A stretch of DNA of 64,000 nucleotides. Origin: Aestuariibaculum suncheonense (GTDB lineage: Bacteria > Bacteroidota > Bacteroidia > Flavobacteriales > Flavobacteriaceae). Made by a program: the position numbers and the translations under genes. This document shows positions 7,685 to 16,852 of this stretch, piece by piece. Location: positions 186,001-250,000 of the forward strand of contig NZ_JACVXC010000004.1 in NCBI RefSeq assembly GCF_014596935.1, read 5' to 3'. Within the stretch, counting starts at the first letter, position 1. Each line of letters starts with the position of its first letter. The notes beneath the pieces are model-generated. The model was not told the origin of the DNA, searched no databases, and saw only the letters and a program-made list of their open reading frames with translations.

Positions 7685-10183
7685 CTACTTCTTTTTAGTC
7701 GTGGTTTTCTTCTTTACTGTTTTTTTAGCGGCTTTCTTAGGAGTTTTAGCTTCAATTAATGCTTTAGCTTCTTCTAAAGTCATTTTAGCTGCATCGACCG
7801 TTTTATCAAGCTCAACTTTAACCTTTCCTTTTATAACATTATGTCTACCCCAACGCGCTTTTTCAACTTTAATACCTTCCTCTTCCCAGTTATGTACCAC
7901 TTTATCGATATCCTTTTGAATTTTAGTTTCGATAAGCTCTACAATATCTTCATCAGACAAGTTATCCCAGTCGTACTTTTTATTCACGTTAATAAACATA
8001 TTATTCCACTTAATGAATGGCCCAAAACGCCCTTTACCCTTTTGCACAGGAAGTTCTTTGTAATAATATATAGGAGCGTCTGCCTCCTGTTTTTCTTTAA
8101 TTAATTCGATAGCATCTTCTAACTCCACACTTAAGGGATCTTGCCCTTTTGGCAACGATACAAACGCCGAACCAAATTTAACATACGGCCCGAAACGCCC
8201 ATTATTGACTTCAATGGTTTCTCCTTTATAAGTACCTAAAGTTTTTGGAAGCTGGAATAAATCCATCGCTTCTTCAAACGTAATGCTATTTAATTGCTGA
8301 TCCGGACTTAAACTGGCGAACTGAGGCTTCTCTTCGTCATCAGGCGTTCCGATTTGAACCATTGGCCCAAACTTCCCTAAACGCACACTCACTTGTTTAC
8401 CTGTAACAGGGTCGACACCAAGAATACGCTCTCCAGATTCTCTATCAGCATTTTCCTGAACATCCTGCACCTGCGGATGAAAGTCTTTATAGAAATCTTT
8501 CATCATCTTAGACCAGTCTACTTTACCTTCGGCTATATCATCAAAATCCTCTTCAACTTTCGCCGTAAAGTTATAATCTAATATAGTTTCAAAATGATTT
8601 ACTAAAAAGTCGGTTACAATCATACCAATATCGGTTGGTACTAACTTCCCTTTATCTGAACCTACTTTTTCCGTTAATGTTTTTGCTTTTACAGAACCTC
8701 CTTTAAGAGTTAACTGCGTATAATCTCGCTCGGTACCATCAACGGTTCCCTTTTCAACATAATTACGATTTTGAATGGTTGAAATAGTTGGCGCATAGGT
8801 AGACGGACGACCGATTCCCAGTTCCTCTAATTTTTTCACCAACGAGGCCTCAGTATATCGTGCCGGCGGACGAGAATAACGCTCGGTTGCGGTGATATAG
8901 TTATTAAGCAAGGTTTCGTTTTCCTTCATAGCCGGTAACATGCCTTCTTGCTCTACATCTTCATCATCGGTGCCTTCTAAATACACTTTTAGGAAACCAT
9001 CAAACGTAATTACCTCGCCACTCGCTGTGAATAATTCTTTATGAGTTGATGCACTTACTTTAACATTGGTACGTTCCAACTCTGCTTCACTCATTTGTGA
9101 AGCAATCGCACGCTTCCAGATTAAATCATATAAACGCGCTTGATCTCTATCGATATCAACCGAATGCGTTGCGAAACTTGTTGGTCTAATCGCCTCATGC
9201 GCTTCTTGAGCACCTTTGGCTTTCCCCACATAGTTTCTTGGTTTACTATATTTAGTTCCGTAAGCTTTCTCTATTTCGGCCTGAGCGCCCTGACGTGCTT
9301 CATCTGATAAATTCACACTATCCGTTCTCATATAAGTAATTAACCCCGACTCATACAAGCGTTGTGCTAAAGTCATGGTTTTACTTACTGAAAAATATAA
9401 TTTACGAGAAGCTTCCTGTTGTAACGTAGACGTTGTAAATGGTGCTGCCGGCGATTTTTTAGCAGGCTTTTTGTCTAATTCAGCAACTTTAAAATCGGCC
9501 GTTGCATTAGATTCTAAAAAAGCAAAAGCCTCTTCTTTAGTCTCAAAATTCTTAGGTAATTTGGCTTTAAATACTTGTCCGTTTTCATTTGAAAACTCAG
9601 CATCTATTCTATAGGATGCTTCCGGAGTAAAGTTTTGAATATCACGTTCACGCTCTACAATTAAACGCACAGAAACCGATTGTACACGTCCTGCCGATAA
9701 GCCACCTTTCACTTTACGCCAAAGCACCGGAGACAATTCGTAGCCCACAATACGATCTAAAATACGACGTGCCTGTTGCGCATCAACTAAATCGTAATCT
9801 ATTCCTCTTGGGTTTTCAATCGCTTTTTGAATAGCCGTTTTAGTAATCTCATGAAAAACAATACGTTTTGTTTTTTCTTTATCCAATTTTAAAGTTTCCG
9901 CCAAGTGCCATGCGATTGCCTCTCCCTCGCGGTCCTCATCACTTGCCAACCAAACCATTTCGGCTTTCTTAGCTAAGTCCTTCAATTTTTTTACAACCGC
10001 TTTTTTATCTTTAGAAACTTCATATTTCGGACTAAAATCACCTTCTACATCAACTCCAAGTTCTTTACTCGGCAGGTCTGATATATGCCCAAAGCTAGAC
10101 TCTACTTTAAAATCTTTTCCTAAAAATTTTTCAATAGTTTTCGCCTTAGCAGGTGACTCTACAATTACTAAATTCTTCGCCAT
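7685..10183 (-). CDS. topA: DNA topoisomerase I (type IA)
   Basis: 832 residues. The N-terminal Toprim domain starts with NLVIVESPAKAKTIEKFLG and has the acidic triad in SDEDREGEA (81-89). The catalytic tyrosine is Tyr284 in GLITYMRTDS. The C-terminus holds repeats of the GKxVxxxxGRFGP(Y/F)VK type instead of cysteine zinc fingers, then a lysine-rich tail that probably binds DNA. The enzyme relaxes negative supercoils behind transcription and replication. The start MAKNLVIVES is the conserved one. The neighbouring arginase-fold gene reads in the same direction after a 160-nt gap. Confidence 0.98.
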   Translation of the reverse strand: MAKNLVIVESPAKAKTIEKFLGKDFKVESSFGHISDLPSKELGVDVEGDFSPKYEVSKDKKAVVKKLKDLAKKAEMVWLASDEDREGEAIAWHLAETLKLDKEKTKRIVFHEITKTAIQKAIENPRGIDYDLVDAQQARRILDRIVGYELSPVLWRKVKGGLSAGRVQSVSVRLIVERERDIQNFTPEASYRIDAEFSNENGQVFKAKLPKNFETKEEAFAFLESNATADFKVAELDKKPAKKSPAAPFTTSTLQQEASRKLYFSVSKTMTLAQRLYESGLITYMRTDSVNLSDEARQGAQAEIEKAYGTKYSKPRNYVGKAKGAQEAHEAIRPTSFATHSVDIDRDQARLYDLIWKRAIASQMSEAELERTNVKVSASTHKELFTASGEVITFDGFLKVYLEGTDDEDVEQEGMLPAMKENETLLNNYITATERYSRPPARYTEASLVKKLEELGIGRPSTYAPTISTIQNRNYVEKGTVDGTERDYTQLTLKGGSVKAKTLTEKVGSDKGKLVPTDIGMIVTDFLVNHFETILDYNFTAKVEEDFDDIAEGKVDWSKMMKDFYKDFHPQVQDVQENADRESGERILGVDPVTGKQVSVRLGKFGPMVQIGTPDDEEKPQFASLSPDQQLNSITFEEAMDLFQLPKTLGTYKGETIEVNNGRFGPYVKFGSAFVSLPKGQDPLSVELEDAIELIKEKQEADAPIYYYKELPVQKGKGRFGPFIKWNNMFINVNKKYDWDNLSDEDIVELIETKIQKDIDKVVHNWEEEGIKVEKARWGRHNVIKGKVKVELDKTVDAAKMTLEEAKALIEAKTPKKAAKKTVKKKTTTKKK

Positions 10184-10265
10184 ACTTCGATTTTTTGAGG
10201 GTACAAATGTATATGAAAAAAAGTTTATCTGCCTAATTTCACATAATATCTACCCGAATATATAT

Positions 10266-10305
10266 AAAAAAAGCCCGATTTCAACAAGTAAAAACCGGGC
10301 TTTTT
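10266..10305 (-). terminator. Intrinsic terminator after the membrane-protein pair
   Basis: AAAAAGCCCG (10268-10277) pairs with CGGGCTTTTT (10296-10305) around an 18-nt loop, with T runs on both strands. It lies just past the stop of the 261-residue gene and before topA. Confidence 0.8.
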
Positions 10306-10320
10306 AATTCTTTTTAAAAT

Positions 10321-11106
10321 TTATTCTACCGACGTTCCAATTTCATCGATAACATGCGTTTCGCTGAAACCAATAGATTTCTTATACACCTCATAAAAAG
10401 GTAAATCAACAAATTGTTGAGTTACATAGATACCAATAAAACACATTAAAAACCCAATAGTAGAAGACATAAGCCACGCTACAAAAACTAATAAGAATGT
10501 AATAAACCATTTCTTGTTACCTAAAGCAAACCCTATTTTAATTATTTCCCGTTCACTTAAATCTGGGTTTAACCCATAAATAACCACCATATATGACAAA
10601 GGAATAATTACATAAAATATAGGAATAATAAAACATAATAACGCTAGAATACTTATTCCGAACATCATAAGTGTTAATCTAATTGTTTTCATAAGATATT
10701 TCTTCTTCAAAAAGAAAAAATAATCATCTGAACGCTTAATTCCTAAATCTTTATTATTAACCATCTTGAAATATGCTGCTTTTAATGCTATTTGCAGACT
10801 CATTGCCAAAAACATAACTAATCCGAATAAAACAGCTGATAAGATTATAAAAAGAATGCCGGCATTCCCCAAATCTGTAAAAGTGGTACTATCTTCAAAT
10901 ACATCAGGATTAATTAATGCCAATATAATCATTGGAATATATATAATGAACACTAAAGGAATCATTAAAACACCATTTAAAATTAATGTAACTAGCCCCT
11001 GTAACCATACTTTTTTAAAATGCTCTATACATTGATTTATAACGTTTCCAAAATCTAAACTTGGTGCATTCTTGATTTTCTCTATCATATTGTTAAAATC
11101 ACTCAT
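10321..11106 (-). CDS. Multi-pass membrane protein of unknown function (paralog B)
   Basis: 261 residues. A soluble N-terminal amphipathic stretch (LDFGNVINQCIEHFKKVWLQG) is followed by about five or six hydrophobic segments and a short cytoplasmic-looking tail ending in HVIDEIGTSVE. The same architecture and matching end motifs occur in the gene just upstream, so the two are tandem paralogs. I do not recognise a functional family; similar flavobacterial proteins are sometimes labelled beta-carotene monooxygenase, which nothing in the sequence supports. Likely inner-membrane; co-transcribed with its paralog (12-nt gap) and ended by a terminator. Confidence 0.65.
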   Translation of the reverse strand: MSDFNNMIEKIKNAPSLDFGNVINQCIEHFKKVWLQGLVTLILNGVLMIPLVFIIYIPMIILALINPDVFEDSTTFTDLGNAGILFIILSAVLFGLVMFLAMSLQIALKAAYFKMVNNKDLGIKRSDDYFFFLKKKYLMKTIRLTLMMFGISILALLCFIIPIFYVIIPLSYMVVIYGLNPDLSEREIIKIGFALGNKKWFITFLLVFVAWLMSSTIGFLMCFIGIYVTQQFVDLPFYEVYKKSIGFSETHVIDEIGTSVE

Positions 11107-11118
11107 ATTTTATTACTA

Positions 11119-11880
11119 TTAATAACCCGTCTCCCCTATCTGATCAATCTCACTATGTGCTACAACACCTATAGACTCTCGATAAATTAAAAAAGCTGGC
11201 AAATACACTATTGATATGGTAAAAATCACACCAATTCCACACCCTATAAACCCTAAGCAACCCAAAACACCAGCTACAAACATGACACCAAAACTTATTA
11301 ACCACTTTTTAGTACCAATCGCAAAGCTAGCCTTTACAATATCATATTCATTCAAATGTGGGTTATTAGCAAAAACAACAGAGAAATAAGACAATGGTAT
11401 AAAAGCAAAAATATAAGGGACAAACAACAAGGCTTGAGCTAAAAAAGCAATAGCAGTAAATAATATTCCCAACATAAATACCTTGCTAAAATACTCTTTG
11501 CTTAGAAAGTAGAAAAAATCATTATTTTGAGTAGATCCCGACAATTCTTGTTCACATATTCTATAAAACCCAGCCAACAACCCTATAGTTATTGTGCTGA
11601 CTAACATAGACTGAGGTAAGCTGTAAACTAAATTAACGTAATAAACTTTCACAAAATCATCTATAACAAAACCTTCATTAAAAAACATAGTATTTGATCC
11701 TAATCCAATAGCTTGAAAAACTAAGGCTAACACAATTGCAAAAACAGTAATAAGAATAACGACTAAAGAACCTTTCAACCAAACTTTCTTAAACAAATTA
11801 ATCATTTTATCAATTATATCCCCAAAGTCCAAATCTTTAGCTTGAGCTATTTTTTCTGATAATGTGGTAATTGTATTCAT
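11119..11880 (-). CDS. Multi-pass membrane protein of unknown function (paralog A)
   Basis: 253 residues. It opens with LDFGDIIDKMINLFKKVWLKG, parallel to LDFGNVINQCIEHFKKVWLQG in the neighbour, then several transmembrane segments, and closes with YRESIGVVAHSEIDQIG, parallel to the neighbour's YKKSIGFSETHVIDEIG. The conserved ends and divergent middle suggest an old tandem duplication. It is the first gene of a two-gene unit, divergent from miaB across about 150 nt. No catalytic motif is visible and the function is unknown. Confidence 0.65.
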   Translation of the reverse strand: MNTITTLSEKIAQAKDLDFGDIIDKMINLFKKVWLKGSLVVILITVFAIVLALVFQAIGLGSNTMFFNEGFVIDDFVKVYYVNLVYSLPQSMLVSTITIGLLAGFYRICEQELSGSTQNNDFFYFLSKEYFSKVFMLGILFTAIAFLAQALLFVPYIFAFIPLSYFSVVFANNPHLNEYDIVKASFAIGTKKWLISFGVMFVAGVLGCLGFIGCGIGVIFTISIVYLPAFLIYRESIGVVAHSEIDQIGETGY

Positions 11881-11954
11881 TACATATATTAATTAGTGCG
11901 ATTTCAAAGTAACTGTTTTATGTATTATTTAACAAAAATTATTATTTATTTAAG

Positions 11955-11973
11955 TTCTGACACTTTGTCAGAA
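11955..11973. promoter_or_regulatory. Operator-like palindrome at the miaB promoter
   Basis: Perfect inverted repeat TTCTGACA-CTT-TGTCAGAA. Its right half overlaps the TTTG of the probable -33 element, as expected for a regulator site. Related TGACA/TGTCA repeats lie at the pta and (degenerate) groES promoters in this window. Confidence 0.6.
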
Positions 11974-11996
11974 ACAATAAATTAATTGTATCTTTG
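11964..11996 (+). promoter_or_regulatory. Sigma-A promoter for miaB
   Basis: TTTG (11964-11967), 21-nt spacer, TATCTTTG (11989-11996): a full match to the Bacteroidota TTTG/TAnnTTTG promoter, 37 nt upstream of the miaB start. Confidence 0.75.
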
Positions 11997-12032
11997 CATG
12001 CTTATTGAACGATACGTGTGATCTAGATAGTT

Positions 12033-13481
12033 ATGGAGAAAATTATAGACGAAAACAAACAAGGCGAGACATTGGTTTTAAACCAAAAAGACGGTAATAC
12101 ACGTAAACTTTTTATTGAAAGTTACGGTTGCCAAATGAATTTTAGTGATAGTGAAATTGTGGCATCTATTCTAACCGAACAAGGTTATAACACTACACAA
12201 AACCTGGAAGATGCCGACTTAGTTCTTGTTAATACCTGCTCTATTCGCGACAAAGCCGAGCAAACCGTTCGTAAACGTTTAGAAAAATACAATGCCGTAA
12301 AAAAATCACACAACCCAGGCATGAAGGTTGGTGTTTTAGGCTGTATGGCAGAGCGTTTAAAAACAAAATTCTTAGAAGAAGAAAAAATCGTGGATCTTGT
12401 TGTAGGCCCTGATGCTTATAAAGATTTACCAAACTTATTAGCCGAAGTTGAAGAAGGACGCGATGCCATTAACGTAATTCTTTCTAAAGAAGAAACCTAT
12501 GGAGATATTGCTCCGGTACGTTTGAACACCAATGGCGTAACCGCTTTCGTATCGATTACTCGTGGTTGTGACAATATGTGCACCTTCTGTGTCGTACCAT
12601 TTACACGTGGTCGTGAGCGCAGCCGTGATCCGCAAAGTATTATGGAAGAAATCACCGATTTATGGAACCGAGGTTTTAAAGAAGTAACACTTCTTGGTCA
12701 AAATGTGGATAGTTTCCTTTGGTATGGCGGCGGACTTAAAAAAGATTTCGAAAAAGCCAGCGATATTCAAAAAGCAACAGCCGTAAACTTCGCTAAGTTA
12801 TTAGACATGTGTGCGACGGCATTCCCAAAAATGCGTTTCCGCTTCTCGACATCTAATCCTCAGGATATGACTTTAGATGTGATTGAATCAATGGCTAAAC
12901 ATAGAAATATTTGTAAATACATTCACCTTCCGGTACAAAGTGGCAGTAACCGCATTTTAAAAGAAATGAATCGCCAGCATACCCGCGAAGAGTATTTCGA
13001 ATTAATAGACAACATTAAACGTCTTATTCCAGACTGCGCCATTTCTCAGGATATGATTTCTGGTTTTCCAACCGAAACTGAAGAAGATCACCAGGATACA
13101 CTTAGTTTAATGGAATATGTAAAATACGACTTCGGTTTCATGTTTGCTTATTCTGAAAGACCAGGAACTTTAGCCGAAAGAAAAATGGACGACGATATTC
13201 CTGAAGATACAAAAAAACGTCGTTTGCAAGAAATTATCGAGCTACAACAAGAGCACAGTTTCTACCGTACTAAAGAGCATTTAGGCAAAGTTGAAGAAGT
13301 TCTTGTTGAAAAACTTTCAAAACGTTCAAACGAACACTGGTCTGGACGTAATAGCCAAAACACAGTGGTTGTTTTCCCTAAAGGCGATTACAAACCAGGC
13401 GATTTTGTTAATGTAAAAATCACCGACTGTACCAGCACCACTTTAATTGGTGAAGCTGTTGGTTATTCTGAAAACAACTAA
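12033..13481 (+). CDS. miaB: tRNA-2-methylthio-N6-dimethylallyladenosine synthase MiaB
   Basis: 482 residues. The N-terminal UPF0004 domain has cysteines C33, C69 and C104 for the auxiliary iron-sulfur cluster. The radical-SAM motif CDNMCTFC gives C179, C183 and C186. A C-terminal TRAM domain (about residues 410-480) binds tRNA. MiaB methylthiolates i6A37 in tRNAs that read U-starting codons. It is first in a plus-strand run with the sigma-54-type activator only 9 nt downstream. The promoter carries a TGACA/TGTCA palindrome. Confidence 0.97.
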   Translation: MEKIIDENKQGETLVLNQKDGNTRKLFIESYGCQMNFSDSEIVASILTEQGYNTTQNLEDADLVLVNTCSIRDKAEQTVRKRLEKYNAVKKSHNPGMKVGVLGCMAERLKTKFLEEEKIVDLVVGPDAYKDLPNLLAEVEEGRDAINVILSKEETYGDIAPVRLNTNGVTAFVSITRGCDNMCTFCVVPFTRGRERSRDPQSIMEEITDLWNRGFKEVTLLGQNVDSFLWYGGGLKKDFEKASDIQKATAVNFAKLLDMCATAFPKMRFRFSTSNPQDMTLDVIESMAKHRNICKYIHLPVQSGSNRILKEMNRQHTREEYFELIDNIKRLIPDCAISQDMISGFPTETEEDHQDTLSLMEYVKYDFGFMFAYSERPGTLAERKMDDDIPEDTKKRRLQEIIELQQEHSFYRTKEHLGKVEEVLVEKLSKRSNEHWSGRNSQNTVVVFPKGDYKPGDFVNVKITDCTSTTLIGEAVGYSENN

Positions 13482-13490
13482 AATCATTTT

Positions 13491-14765
13491 ATGGAATCTG
13501 TTCAAGCTATAAAACAACGATTTGGCATTATAGGTAATACGCCTGCGCTAAATCGCGCCATAGAAAAAGCCATCCAGGTAGCACCAACCGATATTTCGGT
13601 TTTGGTTACTGGTGAAAGTGGTGTTGGTAAAGAAAGTATTCCAAAAATCATACACCAACTTTCACACCGAAAGCATAATAAATACATCGCCGTTAACTGT
13701 GGTGCTATTCCAGAAGGAACTATAGACAGTGAACTTTTTGGTCACGAAAAAGGCGCCTTTACAGGAGCCACACAAACTCGCGAAGGTTATTTTGAAGTTG
13801 CCGATGGCGGAACTATTTTTTTAGATGAAGTTGGCGAGTTACCCTTAACCACGCAAGTACGTTTACTTCGTGTTTTAGAAAATGGTGAATTCTTAAAAGT
13901 TGGGTCGAGTAAAGTTCAAAAAACCAACGTGCGTATTGTGGCAGCAACAAACGTAAATATGTTTGAAGCTATTGAAAAGGAAAAATTCCGTGAAGATCTA
14001 TATTATCGCTTAAGTACGGTCGAAATTCATTTACCGCCATTACGCGAGCGCCAGGATGATATTCACCTGTTATTCAGAAAATTTGCAAGCGATTTTGCTT
14101 TAAAATACAAAATGCCAACCATCAAATTAACCGATGCAGCAATTCAGGTTTTAACCAAATACCGTTGGGGCGGAAACATCAGGCAGCTACGCAACATCGC
14201 AGAACAACTTTCTGTTTTAGAGCAAGAACGAACCATTTCGGCAGAAACCTTAAACGGGTATCTTCCTAACAGCTCCCCGAATTTACCTGCGGTTATTAAA
14301 ACCTCAAAATCAGAGAGCGATTTTAGCAGCGAACGTGAAATTCTTTATAAAGTGCTTTTCGACATGAAAAGCGATTTAAACGATTTAAAGAAGCTTACGC
14401 TGGAATTAATGAAAAGCGGTAACACCAAAGATGTTGAAAAAAGTCATGAAGGATTAATTCAGAAAATTTACGGCGATAACGACGAAGACGATGCTATTTT
14501 TGAGGAAGATTTAACGCCTTCAAACAACGAGGTACTTTCTATTCCCGAGCACACCATTCACCATGATATTCCGGAAACCATTACCGATAAATATCATTTT
14601 GCTGAAGAAATTGAAGAGGAAGAAACCTTATCGTTACAAGACAAGGAACTGGAATTAATTAAAAAATCGCTTGAGCGTCACGGTGGAAAACGTAAATTAG
14701 CTGCAGCCGAATTAGGTATTAGTGAACGCACCTTGTACCGCAAAATCAAGCAATACAATTTGTAA
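13491..14765 (+). CDS. Sigma-54 interaction AAA+ transcription activator, Fis-type HTH, no receiver domain
   Basis: 424 residues. The AAA+ domain begins almost at once: Walker A GESGVGKE (41-48), the sigma-54 contact loop GAFTGA (88-93), Walker B GGTIFLDEVGELP and the arginine region RLLRVLENGEF. A low-complexity acidic linker (about 285-380) leads to a C-terminal Fis-type helix-turn-helix (GGKRKLAAAELGISERTLYRKIKQYNL region). With no N-terminal receiver or GAF domain, its control is probably by expression level or partner proteins (inference). It sits between miaB and lptE, three genes before groESL, whose upstream region has a sigma-54-like sequence. Confidence 0.92.
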   Translation: MESVQAIKQRFGIIGNTPALNRAIEKAIQVAPTDISVLVTGESGVGKESIPKIIHQLSHRKHNKYIAVNCGAIPEGTIDSELFGHEKGAFTGATQTREGYFEVADGGTIFLDEVGELPLTTQVRLLRVLENGEFLKVGSSKVQKTNVRIVAATNVNMFEAIEKEKFREDLYYRLSTVEIHLPPLRERQDDIHLLFRKFASDFALKYKMPTIKLTDAAIQVLTKYRWGGNIRQLRNIAEQLSVLEQERTISAETLNGYLPNSSPNLPAVIKTSKSESDFSSEREILYKVLFDMKSDLNDLKKLTLELMKSGNTKDVEKSHEGLIQKIYGDNDEDDAIFEEDLTPSNNEVLSIPEHTIHHDIPETITDKYHFAEEIEEEETLSLQDKELELIKKSLERHGGKRKLAAAELGISERTLYRKIKQYNL

Positions 14766-14837
14766 AGCCTACATCCGTTGAAATAAGGCATAACCTTTTA
14801 ATACTCAAATCTCGGTTATCGAACAACGTTAAAAAAC

Positions 14838-15347
14838 ATGAAAAAACACTTTATATATTTATCATTTTTAGCATTAAGCTTTACATTACTAAACTGTGGT
14901 ATTTACTCGTTTACTGGCGCTTCAGTACCAGCCAACGTTAAAACATTTCAGGTAAACCGCTTTGAAAACACAGCGCTTTTGTTTGAGCCTGGGTTGGATT
15001 TACAATTTCAAAACGCTCTACAAGATTTAATTCAGAATCAAACAAATCTAAGTTTAGTTACGACTAATGGCGATTTATTATATGAAGGTGAAATTACCGA
15101 TTATCGCGTATCCCCAACTACCGCAACATCCGATAATAAAGCGGCACAAAACCGTTTAACCATTAGCGTAAAAATCAGGTTTTTCAATAAGAAAAAAGAA
15201 GAGGACGATTTAGAACAAAGCTTCTCTTTCTTCTATGATTATCCAGGCTCAGCTTTACTTACAGGAAGTCAAAAAGCAACAGCCCACGAAGAAATATTTC
15301 AGCGTTTAACCCAAGACATCTTTAATGCTACCCTTGCAAAGTGGTAG
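14838..15347 (+). CDS. lptE: LptE-like LPS-assembly lipoprotein
   Basis: 169 residues. The signal peptide ends in a lipobox with Cys20 (LLNC), followed by GIYSFTGASVPANVKTFQV, a pattern typical of Bacteroidota LptE. In the outer membrane LptE plugs LptD and helps insert lipopolysaccharide. Assignment rests on the N-terminal pattern, the size and the conserved flavobacterial neighbourhood (activator, LptE, TPR protein, SecG); sequence similarity in this family is generally weak. Confidence 0.75.
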   Translation: MKKHFIYLSFLALSFTLLNCGIYSFTGASVPANVKTFQVNRFENTALLFEPGLDLQFQNALQDLIQNQTNLSLVTTNGDLLYEGEITDYRVSPTTATSDNKAAQNRLTISVKIRFFNKKKEEDDLEQSFSFFYDYPGSALLTGSQKATAHEEIFQRLTQDIFNATLAKW

Positions 15348-15386
15348 TGTTTTGATTATAAAAAATGATTAAATTTGGCTTAGCCA

Positions 15387-16355
15387 ATGAACCCGACAGA
15401 TTTTACATATATCCTTCAGCACCCACAGTCTATCACTCATGAACAGACTGAAGCGGTAAAATCTATCATTGACGAATTTCCATATTTTCAACCCGCGCGC
15501 GCCATTTACCTTAAAGGCTTAAAAGACCAGAGTAGTTTTAAATACAATCAGGAACTTAAAATTACGGCAGCTTACACCACCGACAGAAGCATTCTGTTTG
15601 ATTTTATCACTTCGGATGTATTTCTTCAAAATGAAATTTCAGAATCCATAAAACAAAATATCACCAACGTTTGGAATATAGAAGTTGACTACGAAGATAT
15701 TTCGGTAAATCGTCGCGTTGAAATTGACGACAATTTACAACAACAGGTAAAAGATACCACTGGGGTTTTAGACCCTGCCCTATTTCAACCTAAGGAAATT
15801 AGAACACCAAAACCAGTAGAGGTTTCTTTAATTGACACGGAATCTAAACCGGAAGAAACAGAGTCTCCTGTTAAAATATTAAATATTGGTAAGCCTTTTG
15901 AATTTGAAAAAAACGAAACCCACTCGTTTAATGAATGGCTACAACTAACACGTTTTAAACCTATTAATCGCAACGAACCTGTTAAAGAAGCAAAACAAAC
16001 AGAACCGACACCTAAGCAGGAATTAGCTACAAAACACGTAAGCGAATCTTCCCAATTAGATATATTAGAACGCGAAAAAAAGTTTGAATTAATTGATAAA
16101 TTCATTCAGGAAAACCCTAAAATTAACCCAACAAAAACCTCCGCTACCAAAGGAAACTTAGCCAAGGCACAAATGATACAGCCAGAAGCCTTAATGACAG
16201 AGACTTTGGCGAGAATTTATGTAGAACAAAAAAACTACAAAAAGGCAATTCAATCTTATAAAATTTTAAGTTTGAAATATCCAGAAAAAAATAGTTTCTT
16301 TGCAAACCAAATTAAAGCAGTACAACAATTACAAGAACAAAATAAATTAGAATAA
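15387..16355 (+). CDS. TPR-containing protein of unknown function
   Basis: 322 residues with no signal peptide. The N-terminal 100 residues look helical. The middle (about 130-230) is polar and rich in Glu, Lys and Pro. The C-terminus holds a tetratricopeptide-like unit (LARIYVEQKNYKKAIQSYKILSLKYPEKNSFF). The stop codon shares one base with the secG start (TAATG), implying translational coupling. Probably a cytoplasmic or membrane-associated scaffold; no specific function can be assigned. Confidence 0.7.
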   Translation: MNPTDFTYILQHPQSITHEQTEAVKSIIDEFPYFQPARAIYLKGLKDQSSFKYNQELKITAAYTTDRSILFDFITSDVFLQNEISESIKQNITNVWNIEVDYEDISVNRRVEIDDNLQQQVKDTTGVLDPALFQPKEIRTPKPVEVSLIDTESKPEETESPVKILNIGKPFEFEKNETHSFNEWLQLTRFKPINRNEPVKEAKQTEPTPKQELATKHVSESSQLDILEREKKFELIDKFIQENPKINPTKTSATKGNLAKAQMIQPEALMTETLARIYVEQKNYKKAIQSYKILSLKYPEKNSFFANQIKAVQQLQEQNKLE

Positions 16356-16705
16356 TGAGCACGTTTACAATATTTTTAGCATTGATCGTTATAGTAGCGT
16401 TTTTACTAATCGTAGTTATTATGGTACAAAACCCTAAAGGAGGCGGATTATCTTCTTCTTTCGGTGGCGGTGGAACACAACAATTAGGTGGTGTTAAAAA
16501 AACAACCGACTTTTTAGATAAAAGTACATGGACTTTAGCTACCCTTTTATTAGTATTAATCTTATTATCTAATATGGCGATTAACAGAGGGGGGGATGCT
16601 GCAGATTCTAAAGCTTTAGATGCTGAAACTACTGCACAACCATTACCAAATCCTGTGCAATCTACAGATGATGCTGCGACACCTGCTGACGAGGCTACTG
16701 AGTAA
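16355..16705 (+). CDS. secG: Preprotein translocase subunit SecG
   Basis: 116 residues. Two transmembrane helices flank the SecG loop VQNPKGGGLSSSFGGG, the family signature. A polar, Ala- and Asp-rich tail extends the protein beyond the usual 70-110 residues. SecG associates with SecYE in the inner membrane and assists SecA-driven export. It overlaps the TPR gene by one base and is followed by a strong terminator. Confidence 0.95.
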   Translation: MSTFTIFLALIVIVAFLLIVVIMVQNPKGGGLSSSFGGGGTQQLGGVKKTTDFLDKSTWTLATLLLVLILLSNMAINRGGDAADSKALDAETTAQPLPNPVQSTDDAATPADEATE

Positions 16706-16724
16706 ACCATGCAATCATACATAT

Positions 16725-16757
16725 AAAAAATGCCAACTTTTCAAGTTGGCATTTTTT
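16725..16757 (+). terminator. Intrinsic terminator after secG
   Basis: Perfect 15-bp arms AAAAAATGCCAACTT / AAGTTGGCATTTTTT around a TTC loop, with T runs on both strands. It isolates groESL from the miaB-secG unit. Confidence 0.92.
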
Positions 16758-16761
16758 GTTA

Positions 16762-16804
16762 CTGCAAGTTTGTCAGTTAACCACTATTGGCACACTTTTA
16801 GAAT
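16762..16804 (+). promoter_or_regulatory. Possible groES control region: degenerate TGTCAG repeat and sigma-54-like element
   Basis: ACTGCAA-GTT-TGTCAGT (16762-16778) is an imperfect version of the inverted repeat seen at miaB. Next comes TTGGCAC (16787-16793), five bases, then TAGAA; the -24 part fits the sigma-54 consensus but the -12 part does not fit well. No good TAnnTTTG element is visible before groES. Tentative. Confidence 0.4.
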
Positions 16805-16852
16805 AGGCTATACGCAATAAACATTAATTTTTAAACTTAAAAATATATACAA

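Noticed and set aside
16312-16722. 136-residue minus-strand frame over secG
   Set aside because: It is the antisense shadow of secG; the glycine-rich SecG loop and tail create a long open frame opposite. Similar shadows over groL, topA, metH and others were dropped for the same reason.
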